Origin: Mycolicibacter longobardus
GTDB lineage: Bacteria > Actinomycetota > Actinomycetes > Mycobacteriales > Mycobacteriaceae
Length of the DNA stretch: 64,000 nucleotides
Assembly: GCF_002102265.1 (NCBI RefSeq)
Contig: NZ_LQPG01000030.1
Span: 62,001 to 126,000, forward strand
Direction of reading: 5' to 3'
Shown: one piece after another, positions 53,490 through 61,443 of the stretch
Layout of the letters: each line of letters begins with the position of its first letter
Position numbering within the stretch: the first letter of the stretch is position 1
The notes under the pieces: model-generated
Database searches by the model: none
What the model saw: only the letters and a program-made list of their open reading frames with translations
What the model was told of the DNA's origin: nothing
Position numbers and translations under genes: made by a program

Positions 53490-54338
53490 TCAATGATCAC
53501 CCTGGCCGGATCCGGCCAGATAGACGTCGATCATCTCCGCCAGACCACGGCCGACGACCGCGTCGTCGGTCAGCGGACCCGCGATCGCCGCGAGCGCGGC
53601 GTCTCGCATCGACAACCCTTCGGCGACAAGTCGTCCCGCCGCGATAAGCACGCGCGTCGAGGCCACTTCGCGAAGCCCGCCGGTCTCCAGGCGGCGGACC
53701 GCCTGCCCCAAGCGCACCAACTCCGCAGCCACCGAGGGCGCGACGCCCGCCTCGTGGGCCACGATGCCTTCCTCGACCTCGGGCGTGGGGTAACCGAATT
53801 CGATGGCCACCATCCGCTGCCTCGTGGAGTCCTTCAGGTCCTTCAACACGCTCTGGTAGCCGGGGTTGTACGACACGACGAGCCCGAATCCGGGCGCGGC
53901 GTCCAGCGTCACCCCCAGCCGCTCAATGGGCAGCTGCCGACGGTAGTCGGCCAGCGGGTGCAGGACCACGGTGGTGTCCTGGCGAGCTTCGACCACCTCG
54001 TCGAGGTAGCAGATGGCACCTTCGCGCACCGCACGGGTCAGCGGCCCGTCGACCCACACCGTTTCATCGCCGCGCAGCAGGTAACGGCCGACGAGGTCCG
54101 CGGTTGTCAGGTCGTCGTGGCACGCGACAGTGATCAGCGGCCGGCCGAGATCGTGGGCCATGGCCTCGACGAACCGGGTCTTTCCGCAGCCGGTCGGACC
54201 CTTGAGCACCAGCGAAAGCCCTTGCCGGTAGGCCGCCTTGAAGACGATCGCCTCGTTTCCGACGGGCTGGTAGTAGGGGCGCTCGTCCACGGGCAGGCAC
54301 ACGTCGGAGCGATGGTGGTCGAGCCCCTGCGCTACCAC
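53490..54338 (-). CDS. MoxR-type AAA ATPase (CbbQ/NorQ-like)
   Basis: 282 aa from the GTG at 54338; an in-frame TGA directly before it fixes the upstream limit. Walker A GPTGCGKTRF, Walker B ICYLDEVVEA, and the CbbQ/NorQ-type NPGYQSVLKDLK with STRQRM. Such ATPases work with a von Willebrand partner to remodel or metallate a target enzyme. The partner gene lies directly upstream (54456-56144). Copy 10 lies before it. Confidence 0.92.
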   Translation of the reverse strand: MVAQGLDHHRSDVCLPVDERPYYQPVGNEAIVFKAAYRQGLSLVLKGPTGCGKTRFVEAMAHDLGRPLITVACHDDLTTADLVGRYLLRGDETVWVDGPLTRAVREGAICYLDEVVEARQDTTVVLHPLADYRRQLPIERLGVTLDAAPGFGLVVSYNPGYQSVLKDLKDSTRQRMVAIEFGYPTPEVEEGIVAHEAGVAPSVAAELVRLGQAVRRLETGGLREVASTRVLIAAGRLVAEGLSMRDAALAAIAGPLTDDAVVGRGLAEMIDVYLAGSGQGDH

Positions 54339-54440
54339 TCAGCTACCGCCGGGTCGGGCTGACATGAATCGTCTCTCCGGAGAATTGGCATGGCGACCCT
54401 TCCCTTTCCGCGTCGTTGCAGTGGATGGCAGCATATCGTG

Positions 54441-54457
54441 GAACAGATGTTTGGTTC
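54441..54457 (-). promoter_or_regulatory. putative Mce3R-like operator (copy 10)
   Basis: Minus strand GAACCAAACATCTGTTC, in the 117-bp gap between the VWA gene and the MoxR gene. The ATPase may therefore have its own promoter. Confidence 0.55.
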
Positions 54458-56144
54458 AAGGGGCTGATCGTACGACCTGACGTTTGACCTCCGCGGCGCG
54501 GACCGCCGAGCGGAACAGCGGTCCGATGACACCGGTGAGCTGATCAGGCCGGCTCACCATGGCGTGAGCGGTACTGCCGAAGACGCTTCGAAGCGACGCG
54601 GCATCGACGCTGGCCCCCACGGTCAGGCACACGCAGCCGACGCCGCGTCTGCGGGCTTCAGTCAGCGCCCGACGTGCGTCGGCCGCGCCATAGACGCGTT
54701 CGTAGCCGTGGTCGTAGGCCAGGCCGTCTGAGAGCACGACGAGAAGTCGCCGCGAGGTGCCGCCACGCTCCTCCAACACCGCGGTTCCGTGCCGGATGGC
54801 GGCACCCAGCCGTGAATACGCCGAGGGCTTCAGGCTGTTGAGCCTGCGCAGCACCTGACTGTCGAGGTGGTCATCCATGCGCTTGATCCGCAGGAAGTTG
54901 ACCGCCGAACGACCGTGGGAATTGTATGCGTAGAGAGCGACGCGATCGCCCAGGTCATGCAGTGCCACCATGAGGTTGGCCGCGGCGACGCGCTGTTGCT
55001 CGTGCACGGTCTTGCCCACGGTGCCGGCCTCCGCCGATGATCCCGACACGTCGAGCAGCACCAGGACCGAGAGGTCGCGGCGGCGCCGCAGACTGTCGAG
55101 GTACACCGACTCATCCGGTACCGAGCCGACCATCACCTCGACTCTGGCCGCCACGGCGGCGTCGATGTCGATGTCGTCGCCCTGGGGCTGACGATGGCGG
55201 CGGTGCAGGGCCATCCCCAGCCGGGCTAGCGGTCGTCGTACCGCGATGGCGTCGTCGATGGCGGCCGAAGCGGAAGTCTTTACCGGCGTTTCGATCTCGC
55301 GGACGGTGCACCAGTCCGGGCGGTAGCTCTTACGGTTGACGTCCCACTCCGGATAGGTCCGGCCGCCGGCCTTGGCATCCGGGCCCTCCTCGGCGGCGAC
55401 CGCGGCCGACGACGCGACGGCGTGGCCGCCCCGGTTGGCCGAATTGGTGCGATGGGTCGGCGAATCCGCTCCCGGCGGACCCCCTCCCGAACGGCCGGCG
55501 CGAGTGGACGCCAGCATCTTCTTGAGCCACTTGCCGATGAAGCCGCCGCCACCGACCGGGCTGGTGAAGAGATCCGGACCATCCTCGCCGGGTGACTCGC
55601 CGTCGTCGAGCTCCTCGAGCTCCTTATCGCTTTCGCGCCGCGGGATGTGGCCGACTTGATCGTGGTCCACCGTTTTCGCCGTACGCCCGATGACGTCCAA
55701 CAACCGCTTGGGCCGGATAACACCGAACTGCGCGGGCGCGTCCTCGACGGGCGCCGGACCGGTCGCGATCGCCAGCGACGCCAGGGGCGAGTCGCTTCGG
55801 CTCGCCACGTCCACATCGGCCAGCGACGCCAGGGCCCCGGGCAGGACGTCGGCGTTGGCCAGCAGAGCACGGTGCCCCTCGACGGCGAGATACCGCCTCG
55901 CCACAGCGCGCTTGCGCCCCAGCGCCGTGACGATGTCCGCCTCCAGACTGCCCGCCGCGATCAGGGAGGCCTGAACGGCAATCGCCTCCAGGAGCTCCCG
56001 CTGCGAAGCCGCGGCGTCGACGAAGATGCTCTGACCGTCCGTCCAGGGCGGCGCATCGGGTTCCTGCGGCGTGACGACCACCGAATGGCCGGCCAACGCC
56101 GAGGCGACGACCGAGAGCCGGGCAAGTCGATCGTCCTCAACCAC
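54456..56144 (-). CDS. NorD/CbbO-type von Willebrand factor A protein
   Basis: 562 aa from a GTG at 56144 behind GGAGG (56151-56155). The C-terminal VWA domain has the MIDAS motif DVSGSSAE, and later LVVLSDGLAYD; the N-terminal part is helical. A central low-complexity acidic and glycine-rich linker lies at about residues 170-250. VWA proteins of NorD/CbbO type bind the target enzyme for their MoxR partner, here 53490-54338. No known target (NO reductase, Rubisco) is in the window, so a regulon enzyme is a candidate. Confidence 0.9.
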   Translation of the reverse strand: MVEDDRLARLSVVASALAGHSVVVTPQEPDAPPWTDGQSIFVDAAASQRELLEAIAVQASLIAAGSLEADIVTALGRKRAVARRYLAVEGHRALLANADVLPGALASLADVDVASRSDSPLASLAIATGPAPVEDAPAQFGVIRPKRLLDVIGRTAKTVDHDQVGHIPRRESDKELEELDDGESPGEDGPDLFTSPVGGGGFIGKWLKKMLASTRAGRSGGGPPGADSPTHRTNSANRGGHAVASSAAVAAEEGPDAKAGGRTYPEWDVNRKSYRPDWCTVREIETPVKTSASAAIDDAIAVRRPLARLGMALHRRHRQPQGDDIDIDAAVAARVEVMVGSVPDESVYLDSLRRRRDLSVLVLLDVSGSSAEAGTVGKTVHEQQRVAAANLMVALHDLGDRVALYAYNSHGRSAVNFLRIKRMDDHLDSQVLRRLNSLKPSAYSRLGAAIRHGTAVLEERGGTSRRLLVVLSDGLAYDHGYERVYGAADARRALTEARRRGVGCVCLTVGASVDAASLRSVFGSTAHAMVSRPDQLTGVIGPLFRSAVRAAEVKRQVVRSAP

Positions 56145-56179
56145 CGAATACCTCCGCCGGGGATGCCGATCACATGATC

Positions 56180-56196
56180 GACCAAATATCTGGTCC
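56180..56196 (-). promoter_or_regulatory. putative Mce3R-like operator (copy 11)
   Basis: GACCAAATATCTGGTCC is the most symmetric copy (GACCA-AATATCT-GGTC). It lies 35 bp before the VWA gene and 165 bp before the divergent tandem-TetR gene, so it could serve both. Confidence 0.65.
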
Positions 56197-56361
56197 ACGG
56201 TAGAGGTGGCGCCGGGCCGCAGTCAATCACCGCCGTATCGCGGAACGCCCGGCGCAATGCCACGAAGATCGCGGCGACCTCGGTAGACTATGCCGCTCAG
56301 GGCGTCTTCCGCCGCGCCAAACCAGCGCGCGGTAGACCTCACCGAGGCCACGAGGGAGTCG

Positions 56362-57648
56362 ATGACGGTGGGTCCGAAAGGGCGGGATCTCACGCGCGGC
56401 GCGTCGTCCACCGACGCCAGCAGGCGCACCGAGATTCTCCAGACCGCGAACTCGGTCATCGCAGCGTCGGGACTGCGTACCTCACTCCAACAGATCGCCG
56501 ACGCCGCAGGCATTCTCGCCGGAAGCCTCTACCACCACTTCGACTCGAAGGAAGCCATCCTCGTCGAGCTGATCCGGCGTTACCACGCGGACCTGGACGC
56601 TATCGGAGAAGCCGCCCTGGCGAGGCTCGATGAGCCCGACCCCCGGCCGGTGCCCGAGCAGATCATCGAGCTCGGTCGTGCCATCGCACGCTGCGCCGTC
56701 GAGCACCGCGCCGCGCTGCAGATGTCGTTCTTCGAGGGCCCGAGCGCCGACCCCGAGTTGATGGAGCTGACCAGGCGCAAACCCGCCGCCGTCCAAGCGG
56801 CGATGCTGCAGATCCTGCGCGCCGGCCGGTGGAGCTCCTACATTCGTCCCGAACTCGATCTGCCTACCCTGGCCGACCGGATCTGTCAGACCATGCTCCA
56901 CGTCGGACTGGACGTCATCCGGCATCGATTCTCATCCGATCAGGTCGCGACCCTGCTGTGTCGCGTCCATTTGCAGGGCCTCGCAAGCGAAGTGCGGACC
57001 GACGACTCACTCGACCGGTCCGGTGCGTTCACGGCCGCCGACCGCATCATCAACTCGTGGGGTGACGACGAGGACGAGGTGGACGACAAGGCCGCCTACG
57101 TCCGGGCGGTGGCGCGGGCCGAGTTCGGACGCCGCGGCTATGAGATGACGACGATCCGCGACATCGCATCGGCCGCGGGCCTGGGCACCGGCACCGTGTA
57201 CCGGGCCATCGGGTCCAAGGACGAACTCCTGATGTCGATCATGATGTCGTTCGGACACAAGGTCGGTGGCGGGTGGGCCGAGGTTCTGGGATCCAAGTCC
57301 ACACCGATCGAGAAGCTCGACGCGCTCGCTTGGCTGAATATCAATGCCCTGCACCGTTTTCCCGACGAATTCCGGATACAGCTGGCGTGGTTGCGCCAGA
57401 TCCCGCCCGGTATCGCCGAGCCGGCGTGGTCTTACACCACGCGCGTTCGCGAGATGAAGTCGTTGCTCTCCGAAGGCATCAAGTCCGGTGAGATCAGGAT
57501 TGACACACCGACGGTCGACATGCTGGCGCGCTGCGTTATCGGTATTCAGTGGATTCCCGAGAACATCCTGTCCGAACTGGGCATCAGGGCATCGCTCACC
57601 CTCGACCGCGACACGGTGCTGTGGGGCGTGGCGATGCGCGACGGTTGA
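56362..57648 (+). CDS. tandem (double) TetR regulator, Mce3R-like paralogue
   Basis: 428 aa from the ATG at 56362 (GAGGGA upstream); an open frame from 56290 adds no homology. First HTH SVIAASGLRTSLQQIADAAGIL and SLYHHFDSKEAILVEL; second HTH ARAEFGRRGYEMTTIRDIASAAGLGTGTVYRAIGSKDELL. Strong similarity to the protein at 16741-18045 along its length, including the second C-terminal domain. Two copies flank the two halves of one regulon. Either could be the repressor, or they may bind different effectors. Confidence 0.9.
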   Translation: MTVGPKGRDLTRGASSTDASRRTEILQTANSVIAASGLRTSLQQIADAAGILAGSLYHHFDSKEAILVELIRRYHADLDAIGEAALARLDEPDPRPVPEQIIELGRAIARCAVEHRAALQMSFFEGPSADPELMELTRRKPAAVQAAMLQILRAGRWSSYIRPELDLPTLADRICQTMLHVGLDVIRHRFSSDQVATLLCRVHLQGLASEVRTDDSLDRSGAFTAADRIINSWGDDEDEVDDKAAYVRAVARAEFGRRGYEMTTIRDIASAAGLGTGTVYRAIGSKDELLMSIMMSFGHKVGGGWAEVLGSKSTPIEKLDALAWLNINALHRFPDEFRIQLAWLRQIPPGIAEPAWSYTTRVREMKSLLSEGIKSGEIRIDTPTVDMLARCVIGIQWIPENILSELGIRASLTLDRDTVLWGVAMRDG

Positions 57649-57712
57649 GGGTTTGCTCCCCGGCCCGACAGACGCCGTGCATCAACGCCCCAGGATGTCC
57701 ACGTGGCCGTCA

Positions 57713-58108
57713 TCAGACGACGATCAAGCGGAGTCCGGGATCAATGGCGCGCAGGTCGGCCGGATCAGAGGTCACGACGGTCTGATCCTGATCTCTTGCG
57801 TGTAGCGCCACATGGACATCGACGATGTCCGGATGCCCACTTCGCCCACATAGCAGCCCAACGGCCCGCGCCGTCATGTCGTCGAGCGGCGGCACCTGCA
57901 CCAGAGGGTCACCAAGCAGGCGAGCCACCCGAGCCTGCCGAGGCCCTCCCCGCCACGACTGGGCGACCACCCCAGCCGGAACCGCCAACCCGATTCCGTT
58001 CTCCACCGCCCGCCGCAGCAAGGCACGAACCCGTGAGTCGCCACGTTCAAGAGCGAGCAGTGCTCCGGTGTCCAAGGTCAGCCCAGTGAGCTTGGCACTC
58101 TTCGCCAT
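57713..58108 (-). CDS. VapC-type PIN toxin
   Basis: 131 aa PIN domain: LTLDTGALLALERG (first acidic residue), PAGVVAQSWRGG, and DIVDVHVALHA with TSDPADL (later acids). PIN RNases cleave RNA such as tRNA or rRNA. It overlaps its antitoxin by 4 bp (ATGA, 58108). The genes are short and typical of a type II module. Confidence 0.9.
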   Translation of the reverse strand: MAKSAKLTGLTLDTGALLALERGDSRVRALLRRAVENGIGLAVPAGVVAQSWRGGPRQARVARLLGDPLVQVPPLDDMTARAVGLLCGRSGHPDIVDVHVALHARDQDQTVVTSDPADLRAIDPGLRLIVV

Positions 58109-58332
58109 CAGAGGCCCAGCGCCTCGTCCGCCCAGACGAGATCATCCTGGTCAACCGAGCCCAGCTCGCGATCGAGGTCGTCCAGCAACCGAGCGAGACT
58201 GTCCTCCCGTTCCGCACGGGCCACAGCAGCGCTGATAAACCCCGACACCGACGCCGCCCGTCCCTGATCGACTGCGCGACGGATCGAATCGACCTGCTCG
58301 TCCGGCAAGCTCACGGCGATCTTCTTGGTCAT
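58108..58332 (-). CDS. VapB-type antitoxin
   Basis: 74 aa from the ATG at 58332. N-terminal ribbon-helix-helix segment TKKIAVSLPDEQVDSIRRAVDQGRAASVSGFIS, then an acidic C-terminal helix that should wrap the toxin. The longer frame back to 58614 is a shadow. Forms a complete VapBC pair with 57713. Confidence 0.88.
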   Translation of the reverse strand: MTKKIAVSLPDEQVDSIRRAVDQGRAASVSGFISAAVARAEREDSLARLLDDLDRELGSVDQDDLVWADEALGL

Positions 58333-58442
58333 ACTGAGAGAATACCGGGTGAACCCCTCACGAGGCCGGTTCCGTTCCAAGCGGCTGGCCGACCTGGCGC
58401 GGATGGTCGGCCAGCGGGCCATGCACTCGCCACCTCCGCGCT

Positions 58443-58600
58443 CGACCTCACCGCGCTGAGTGTGGGCGACCTCCTGCGCCTCGATGACGCGATCCTCGCT
58501 GAGCTGCGGCGGCGCGAGCTCGTCCGTACGAACAACAAGCCCGACGGGCGATGCGTCCAGGTCAAGGCGATGGGTACGAGAACTCCACCGCGCCACGTCA
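58443..58600 (+). pseudogene. decayed DUF6998-like gene fragment
   Basis: Plus strand reads LSVGDLLRLDDAILAELRRR, ELVRTNNKP, then directly DGRCVQVKAMG. The intact gene at 60396-60908 has the same pieces (LGVRDLLRLELAITAELRG, GLVRTNNKP ... DGRRIQVKAMGG) with about 30 residues between them. So this is a copy that lost an internal segment and both ends. It lies upstream of the RelE gene on the other strand. Confidence 0.7.
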
Positions 58601-58861
58601 CCGACAAGCGTCACGGCGATGTCGTACGTCGATTACCCGGACAACGACAACGTCCTCATGAATCTCGTAGACGACCCGAAACGCGCCGCGCCGCGCCGAC
58701 CAGCGGTCAGCCAACTCCTCACGCAAGCGCTTGCCGACCCGATGAGGGCTCTCCGCGAGCGGACCGCGAATGAACTCCCAACACGCCGCGGCAACGACCT
58801 CGGGAAGCTCCTCGAACAGACTTCGCCGAGCGCGTCGAGTCAGTTCGACTCGGTAGGTCAT
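58598..58861 (-). CDS. RelE/ParE-family toxin
   Basis: 87 aa. RelE-fold marks: TYRVELTRRARRSLFEELP, HRVGKRLREELADRWSARRGAFRVVYEI and VVVRVIDVRHRRDACR with the basic C-terminus used in mRNA cleavage. Intact length. Start overlaps the stop of the upstream antitoxin by one base. Confidence 0.9.
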   Translation of the reverse strand: MTYRVELTRRARRSLFEELPEVVAAACWEFIRGPLAESPHRVGKRLREELADRWSARRGAFRVVYEIHEDVVVVRVIDVRHRRDACR

Positions 58862-59163
58862 TAAGTGATGGTGCCCTTCGCGCGGAGTTCGGCCTCCACC
58901 TCGTCCAGCGGGTAGACACGACCAGCGGCGATATCGGCGTCTGCCTCACGGATGGCCTCCATCGCTTCGCGATCACCCAGAATCTCGAGCGTCTCCATGA
59001 TCGAGTCGAAGTCGTCGGCGCTGATCAGCAAGGCGGCGCGACGCCCGTTCTTGGTGTGGATGGACGTGGGCTGGGCAACCCTCGGATCTCGATCAGGCGC
59101 AACGCCGCGACTGGCCTTCCAGCGGGTTCCACCAAACCACGTCACCGATAAACGTGGTGACAA
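58861..59163 (-). CDS. Phd/YefM-type antitoxin, N-terminus truncated or replaced
   Basis: From about base 59079 the protein reads TSIHTKNGRRAALLISADDFDSIMETLEIL and an acidic toxin-binding tail, matching the back half of Phd/RelB-type antitoxins. The first ~35 residues that form the dimeric DNA-binding part are missing; upstream residues (MSPRLSVTWFGGTRWK) are unrelated. If translated, it could still neutralise RelE but not repress the operon. May be a pseudogene. Confidence 0.55.
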   Translation of the reverse strand: MSPRLSVTWFGGTRWKASRGVAPDRDPRVAQPTSIHTKNGRRAALLISADDFDSIMETLEILGDREAMEAIREADADIAAGRVYPLDEVEAELRAKGTIT

Positions 59164-59173
59164 GCGCGGCCGT

Positions 59174-59605
59174 CTACGACTCTGCTGCAGCAGACCACGG
59201 ATCTACAACCGGCACGCCCCTGCCATCGAAATCTGCGACATTCCTTGTGACAATGGTCAATTCGTGCAGGATGGCGGTCGCGGCGATGAGCGCGTCGCGC
59301 TCCGGGCTGGGATCGGGAACGTGCAGTCGGGTCGCGTGCCGCGCAACGGCGAGATCGACCGGCAAAATGCGCGCGGAGAACACGTCGAGCACGTCGTTTT
59401 CCAGCCAACCGCGGAGGCGTTGGGATTGCTGACGATCCCTCCGCTCCAGACGCCGGATCCCGACCTCGATCTCCATCACGGTGATGACGCTTATGAACAG
59501 GCCGGAAGCTCGCTGCTGCCCAACCCACCGTCGCACGCTCGGATCAGCCAGCCGCCTGGACTTGCGCAGCTCACTCAGCACATTCGTGTCGAGCAGATAT
59601 CTCAC
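59174..59605 (-). CDS. VapC-type PIN toxin
   Basis: 143 aa. MRYLLDTNVLSELRKS (first acidic residue), ISVITVMEIEVGI (second), DALIAATAILHELTIVTRNVADFDGRG (later acids): a complete PIN active site. Overlaps its antitoxin stop by 4 bp. Confidence 0.93.
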   Translation of the reverse strand: MRYLLDTNVLSELRKSRRLADPSVRRWVGQQRASGLFISVITVMEIEVGIRRLERRDRQQSQRLRGWLENDVLDVFSARILPVDLAVARHATRLHVPDPSPERDALIAATAILHELTIVTRNVADFDGRGVPVVDPWSAAAES

Positions 59606-59841
59606 AGCTCAGGCACCCGCAACCCCAACTCAACTGGCGTCGGCTCGAAGTCGATGTCGTCATCCATGCTCAAACGGGCAACCAGGTCCCGGTCGTCGTC
59701 GCGCAATTCCCGATAGGACTTGATTGACAGGAGCACATACGCGGGCTCGCCCCTGTCGGTGATCACCACCGGACCGCGGTCGGCGGCCCGTTTGGCAGCA
59801 CTGACATCGCGATTGAATTCACGTGCCGAGATCGTCGACAT
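59602..59841 (-). CDS. Phd/YefM-family antitoxin
   Basis: 79 aa from ATG 59841 with GAGGTG upstream. STISAREFNRDVSAAKRAADRGPVVITDRGEPAYVLLS is the typical N-terminal Phd fold, followed by an acidic tail. An autoregulatory palindrome precedes it. Confidence 0.9.
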   Translation of the reverse strand: MSTISAREFNRDVSAAKRAADRGPVVITDRGEPAYVLLSIKSYRELRDDDRDLVARLSMDDDIDFEPTPVELGLRVPEL

Positions 59842-59856
59842 CCCAATCACCTCATG

Positions 59857-59872
59857 GTAGGTACGTTCCTAC
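59857..59872 (-). promoter_or_regulatory. toxin-antitoxin operator candidate
   Basis: GTAGGTACGTTCCTAC: outer 5-bp arms perfect, 15 bp before the antitoxin start at 59841. Phd-type antitoxins usually bind such palindromes to repress their operon. Confidence 0.5.
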
Positions 59873-59949
59873 ATTATGCGTCGGTCATCCACCGGCGGCA
59901 ATCCCTTCAACTGCTCCAGCCGGATCCCAGGTGGGAGCTGCCACGCTGT

Positions 59950-60378
59950 CTACCGTCGTCCACTCCCCGGGGAGAGTGCCGCCCGACGGCCTGAACGCGA
60001 CTCACTGATCAGCATCTGTAGTCGAGGCACGAGCGTGTCGCGAGCCGTAGCACCATAAGACCTGCCCACGTTCTCACACCGCCGTAGCAACATGACACCT
60101 TGCGCCCCAAGCTGAATGGGTACCCGCACAACATCGAACAGCCCGTTCATCCGGCGTCGGCGCTTGCGGAACTTCACCATGAAGCGACAGCCGATGCCTA
60201 AGGCCACCAGCACCACCAAGATCCATAGTGACGCTGCCACGACATAGATCACCTCGACCACCGCCATGACGACGAGCGTCCATTGCTGCAGTCGCGCTGA
60301 GGTCTCAGGCAAGACGCATATCGGCCACGAATTCGAAGCGGTGGCAAGGCCACCAAAATTCTTGGACTGTCCAACCAC
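59950..60378 (-). CDS. hypothetical protein with one or two membrane spans
   Basis: 142-codon frame from a GTG at 60378; an ATG at 60268 is a likelier start for the hydrophobic core. Residues from about 33 to 68 are strongly hydrophobic (WTLVVMAVVEVIYVVAASLW, LVVLVALGIGC), followed by KFRKRRRR and a soluble tail. It follows the DUF6998-like gene by 17 bp. No family recognised. Confidence 0.4.
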   Translation of the reverse strand: MVGQSKNFGGLATASNSWPICVLPETSARLQQWTLVVMAVVEVIYVVAASLWILVVLVALGIGCRFMVKFRKRRRRMNGLFDVVRVPIQLGAQGVMLLRRCENVGRSYGATARDTLVPRLQMLISESRSGRRAALSPGSGRR

Positions 60379-60395
60379 TACACGTTGAACCGGAA

Positions 60396-60908
60396 CTACA
60401 CCACGTCCACGTCGAGCCCAGAGTAAGCCGTCCGAATCTCGTCTACGACATCGGTTCCCAACGCTCGGACTTCACGCAAAGTTGGCTGTCGACCGTTCAC
60501 GTGAGCGACGAAGCGAATTTGCTCACAGACGGACTTGGCGGGAACCTCGTAGGCCTCGGCCAGCTCGCAGTCGACATCGAACACAAGAAAAATCGCACTG
60601 TCGAAATCAATGCTTCTGAACGGGCTGAACTTGGCGGCGGGACCGGCTGCTCGACCGCCCATTGCCTTGACCTGGATCCGACGGCCGTCAACGGTCGTGA
60701 TGTCGTGTGACTTGGTGGAGTTGGGCTCTAAGACACCACCTCGTGCCCGCCAGACGACGCACTCGGCAATATCACCGAGCGGCTTGTTGTTCGTTCGAAC
60801 CAGCCCTCTTCCGCGCAATTCCGCAGTGATGGCAAGTTCAAGCCGAAGCAAGTCTCGCACGCCGAGCTTGCCCAGCTCGAAGTCAATTTTCGCCATCGAC
60901 TCCCCCAA
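60396..60908 (-). CDS. DUF6998-like protein (possible PD-(D/E)xK fold)
   Basis: 170 aa; a start at the ATG 60896 (MAKIDFELGKLG) would give 166. VRDLLRLELAITAELRGRG, LVRTNNKPLGDIAEC, DGRRIQVKAMGGR, then SIDFDSAIFLVFD. The acidic and IQVKA pattern is reminiscent of restriction-endonuclease-like folds, so a nuclease-like function is possible but unproven. A decayed paralogue lies at 58443-58600, suggesting a gene family spread by mobile DNA in this islet. Confidence 0.65.
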   Translation of the reverse strand: MGESMAKIDFELGKLGVRDLLRLELAITAELRGRGLVRTNNKPLGDIAECVVWRARGGVLEPNSTKSHDITTVDGRRIQVKAMGGRAAGPAAKFSPFRSIDFDSAIFLVFDVDCELAEAYEVPAKSVCEQIRFVAHVNGRQPTLREVRALGTDVVDEIRTAYSGLDVDVV

Positions 60909-60931
60909 ATTTCCTGTTTCAGCGCTCAGGC

Positions 60932-61123
60932 TTACGAATCCAGGGCGACCTTCGCTGGTTCAAGTCGGTCACGAAACTTGATCAGGGTTAGGACTCCATC
61001 GGAGTGCTCAGCTCGCTTGGAAGATCTGTCAGCCCCGTCGACGCTGGTGACGGCCATGATCAGCCCCTTCAACGGATATATGGGCGAGCGCTTCCCCATC
61101 GCTCCCGACTCGACGGCGGTCAT
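60932..61123 (-). CDS. possible third gene of the HigBA operon
   Basis: 63-codon frame starting at the ATG (61123) that overlaps the HigA stop in ATGA. Sequence has no recognised motif (GLIMAVTSVDGADRSSKRAE). The coupling argues for translation, but there is no ribosome-binding site check or homology, so treat as tentative. Confidence 0.35.
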   Translation of the reverse strand: MTAVESGAMGKRSPIYPLKGLIMAVTSVDGADRSSKRAEHSDGVLTLIKFRDRLEPAKVALDS

Positions 61124-61443
61124 GCTCGCTGGAGCGGTTCGATCGCAGCCACCTTCTGTCCCAGCGCACGCCTCTCAATCCGAAGCTCGTAGTGCATTTG
61201 CAGATTCATCCAGAACTCTGCCGAGGTACCGAAGTACTTGCTGAGCCGCAGGGCAGTGTCTGCCGTGATCCCCCGCTTGCCGTGGACGATCTCGTTGATG
61301 CGCCGCGGCGGCACCCCGATCGCCACCGCCAGCTTGTTCTGAGTGATGCCGAAGCCCTCGATGAAATCCTCCATGAGGATCTCCCCCGGGTGGATCGGAT
61401 CGATCAGATCGTTCTCAGTGATAGCCGACGAGCTCGACATCAT
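61120..61443 (-). CDS. higA: HigA-type antitoxin (XRE family)
   Basis: 107 aa from the double ATG at 61443 behind GGAGGTGCGG. HigA features: PIHPGEILMEDFIEGFGITQNKLAVAIGVPPRRINEIVHGKRGIT with HTH, then TALRLSKYFGTSAEFWMNLQ. It represses the higBA operon. Overlaps higB by 29 bp. Confidence 0.93.
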   Translation of the reverse strand: MMSSSSAITENDLIDPIHPGEILMEDFIEGFGITQNKLAVAIGVPPRRINEIVHGKRGITADTALRLSKYFGTSAEFWMNLQMHYELRIERRALGQKVAAIEPLQRA

